In this document: positions 62,225 to 64,000 of the stretch, piece by piece
How the letters are laid out: the number at the start of each line of letters is the position of its first letter
How positions within the stretch are numbered: the stretch's first letter is position 1
Assembly (NCBI RefSeq): GCF_000732725.1
Contig: NZ_JPNB01000001.1
Location: 992,001-1,056,000, forward strand
DNA from: Kineothrix alysoides
Lineage (GTDB): Bacteria; Bacillota; Clostridia; Lachnospirales; Lachnospiraceae
Length of the DNA stretch: 64,000 nucleotides
Direction: 5' to 3'
Position numbers and translations under genes: made by a program
Notes under the pieces: generated by a model
Database searches by the model: none
What the model was told of the DNA's origin: nothing
The model's input: only the letters and a program-made list of their open reading frames with translations

Positions 62225-63079
62225 ATGCATATGACACAGATAATCGATGGAAAAGCAATTTCGGCACAGATAAAGGATGAATTAAAAACAAAAGTAGCGG
62301 CGATGAAGGCGGAAGGAACACAGGTAACTCTGGCAGTAATTCAGGTGGGCGATGACCCTGCCTCCAGTGTCTATGTAGGAAATAAGAAAAAAGCCTGCGA
62401 ATACATAGGGATCAAATCTCTGGCTTACGAATTGCCGGAGGAGACCCCGGAAAAGGAACTTCTTTCCCTTATAGAAGAGCTGAACAAAAAAGTGGATGTA
62501 AACGGCATTCTCGTACAGCTTCCATTGCCGGAGCATATCGATGAGGATAAGGTGATTGCGACCATCAGCCCTGAAAAGGATGTGGACGGCTTTCATCCTC
62601 AGAGTGTGGGCGCTTTATGTATCGGACAGCCCGGCTTTGTGTCCTGTACACCGGCGGGAATCATTCAGCTTCTCAAACGCTCGGGAATCGAAATCTCAGG
62701 AAAGGAATGCGTGGTAATCGGAAGAAGCAATATTGTGGGGAAGCCCATGGCGCTTTTGATGCTTCGAGAAAATGCTACGGTAACGGTAGCTCATTCCAGA
62801 ACGAAAGATTTAAAAGAGGTGGCTAAGCGCGCCGATATCTTAATCGTAGCGATTGGAAAGCCGAAGATGATAACGAAGGAATATGTAAAAGAAGGAGCCG
62901 TAGTAATCGACGTAGGCATCCACCGCGATGAAAACAAGAAACTGTGCGGGGATGTGGACTATGAAGATGTTGCGGCAGTTTGCAGCTGGGTTACGCCTGT
63001 TCCGGGAGGAGTGGGACCTATGACGATCGCAATGCTGATGAATAACTGTGTGGAGTCTGTGGGACTAGAGGCGAGGTAG
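62225..63079 (+). CDS. folD: Methylene-THF dehydrogenase / methenyl-THF cyclohydrolase
   Basis: Bifunctional enzyme that interconverts 5,10-methylene-THF, methenyl-THF and 10-formyl-THF in the cytosol. Motifs are [14 protein letters not shown] (with the catalytic Lys of YxxxK), [50 protein letters not shown], the NADP site, and [15 protein letters not shown]. 284 residues is normal. Two in-frame ATG codons lie two codons apart (62225 and 62231); the first has AAAGG 6 bp upstream. It is 38 bp downstream of fhs. Confidence 0.98.
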   Translation: MHMTQIIDGKAISAQIKDELKTKVAAMKAEGTQVTLAVIQVGDDPASSVYVGNKKKACEYIGIKSLAYELPEETPEKELLSLIEELNKKVDVNGILVQLPLPEHIDEDKVIATISPEKDVDGFHPQSVGALCIGQPGFVSCTPAGIIQLLKRSGIEISGKECVVIGRSNIVGKPMALLMLRENATVTVAHSRTKDLKEVAKRADILIVAIGKPKMITKEYVKEGAVVIDVGIHRDENKKLCGDVDYEDVAAVCSWVTPVPGGVGPMTIAMLMNNCVESVGLEAR

Positions 63080-63093
63080 AAAGGTATTTGCTT

Positions 63094-64000
63094 ATGAAAT
63101 GTCCAAAATGCGGATATGAGCTGGCAGAGGGTTATTTGTATTGCGATAATTGCGGAGAAGAAATCAGGATTGTTCCGGATTTTGAACCCGAAATTGAGCA
63201 AGAAATGAATGAGACTTTATCCACGCTTTTTGTCGAACTGGCAAAAGAAGAAATGCCCAATATACCAACGGATGAGGATGAGATAACGGAAAGCGAAAAG
63301 AAAGCGTTGTTAGGCGAACCACAAAATAAGCCGGGACGCGGACGAAAGATAGGTGTTTTACTGACAGCAGTCATTATCGCTCTGATATTGTGTGCCGCAG
63401 GATATTCCTTGTATCGTAATTATTCGGTTCCTTATCAGTTGGCAAAGGCGAAGGAATATGCAGCGCAGGGAAAATATACGCAGGCAATCGGATATCTGGA
63501 GAAGGTACACGATTTGGAGGCGGATAATGTGGATGTCATGTTTTTGATGGCAGATTACTACTATATTCAGGAAAAATATGATTTTGCGGTATATACGCTG
63601 CAGCAGATCATAGAAGCAGCGGATGTATACAAGGAAGTGGACTTGGAAGACGCTTATGACAAGATCATATCCATTTACAAAACGCAGGAGAATTATCAGG
63701 CAATTAACGAATTGTTGCTTTCCTGCCCCGATGAAAATATCGTCAACACGTTTCAGCGATACATTGCTAAGCCGCCGGAATTCAGTTATGTGGAGGGGAA
63801 TTATGAGGAGGTCATTCCGCTTAAGTTAAGCGCGAACACCTCCGGGAAGATTTATTATACCTTAGACGGCAGCGAGCCGGATGCAGATAGCGACGTATAT
63901 ACGGCCCCGATTTTTCTGGAGACCGGAAATTATACGGTAAAGGCTTATTTTGTCAACGATTACGGAATTAAGAGCGATGTGGTGGATAACACCTATCGGA
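63094..64000 (+). CDS. Zinc-ribbon, single-pass membrane, TPR-like protein, 3'-truncated by the window edge
   Basis: The frame runs open to the last base with at least 302 codons. MKCPKCGYELAEGYLYCDNC is a zinc ribbon (two CxxC pairs, residues 3-20). An acidic linker leads to a membrane segment (IGVLLTAVIIALILCAAGY, about 87-105). A helical region with TPR-like AKEYAAQGKYTQAIGYLEKV (about 118-137) and repeats follows. From about residue 230 there is an Ig-like beta domain of the chitobiase C-terminal type (ANTSGKIYYTLDGSEPDADS, then APIFLETGNYTVKAYF). The ribosome site is weak. Such architectures are common in Lachnospiraceae and have no assigned function. Confidence 0.85.
   Translation, partial: MKCPKCGYELAEGYLYCDNCGEEIRIVPDFEPEIEQEMNETLSTLFVELAKEEMPNIPTDEDEITESEKKALLGEPQNKPGRGRKIGVLLTAVIIALILCAAGYSLYRNYSVPYQLAKAKEYAAQGKYTQAIGYLEKVHDLEADNVDVMFLMADYYYIQEKYDFAVYTLQQIIEAADVYKEVDLEDAYDKIISIYKTQENYQAINELLLSCPDENIVNTFQRYIAKPPEFSYVEGNYEEVIPLKLSANTSGKIYYTLDGSEPDADSDVYTAPIFLETGNYTVKAYFVNDYGIKSDVVDNTYR

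Overview
The window looks like a chromosomal segment of an anaerobic, low-to-mid G+C Firmicute of class Clostridia, most likely a member of the Lachnospiraceae. The evidence is the gene families and their order: a T-box-controlled pheST pair, nnr-alr-mazF, tepA-ftsK, Rex, a citrate-synthase-like member of the isopropylmalate synthase family next to a eukaryotic-type NADP isocitrate dehydrogenase, BspA-type leucine-rich repeat proteins beside a class B sortase, a 6S-like RNA, and AGGAGG-type ribosome binding sites. No rRNA, tRNA, CRISPR array or intact transposase was seen. Almost all of the DNA is a core housekeeping chromosome with short mobile debris in the gaps.

Layout. 1-2316: end of deoC and an Xaa-Pro aminopeptidase, then a 6S-like RNA. 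2733-5916: a large SpoIID/LytB protein and a BrkB-family membrane protein. 6113-10019: promoter, Phe T-box and pheS-pheT. 10049-13188: an M18 aminopeptidase, queA and a PilZ protein. 13256-17074: an accessory island bounded by GGGGCTGTTGCAAAA inverted ends, holding a broken IS1182-like transposase, a 556-residue collagen-like protein and a CarD-like regulator. 17124-22924 (minus): a chemotaxis receptor and the aromatic amino acid genes aroF-tyrA-aroA. 23259-28144: an EF-G-like GTPase and leuS. 28304-29606 (minus): two small unknown genes and a Cys/Gly-rich peptide. 29838-38483: a sortase and two giant LRR surface proteins. 38962-43483: a subtilase, a Re-citrate-synthase-like enzyme, a GntR regulator and isocitrate dehydrogenase. 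43629-47169: an ABC-F ATPase (minus), Rex and a coiled-coil protein. 47279-52702: NAD(P)HX repair enzyme, alanine racemase, MazF, a CorC-like protein and YebC. 52727-56615: a CFI-box protein, metY and a polytopic membrane protein. 57016-64000: a TepA/ClpP-like protein, FtsK, formate-THF ligase, FolD and the start of a zinc-ribbon membrane protein.

How the genes work together. pheST is read through a Phe-specific T-box. aroF-tyrA-aroA form a minus-strand operon for tyrosine and shikimate metabolism. The citrate-synthase-like enzyme, GntR protein and isocitrate dehydrogenase would make 2-oxoglutarate for glutamate. Fhs and FolD are two consecutive steps of one-carbon folate metabolism. The sortase probably anchors the adjacent 1621-residue LRR protein, which ends in a PKTGD sorting signal.

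The most notable unexplained structure is in the gaps. Repeat A is a 132-133 bp three-hairpin element in five copies. It has GTTACTGTTCAC-type inverted ends and 8-bp target duplications, exact in three copies and degenerate in two, so it is a miniature transposable element (MITE). One copy has overwritten the 3' end of queA. Repeat B is a ~115-bp three-hairpin unit found at gene ends, always in the orientation of the upstream gene. Its first hairpin keeps its pairing while its sequence varies, and one locus carries three tandem copies. One repeat A copy sits inside or at the edge of a repeat B copy.
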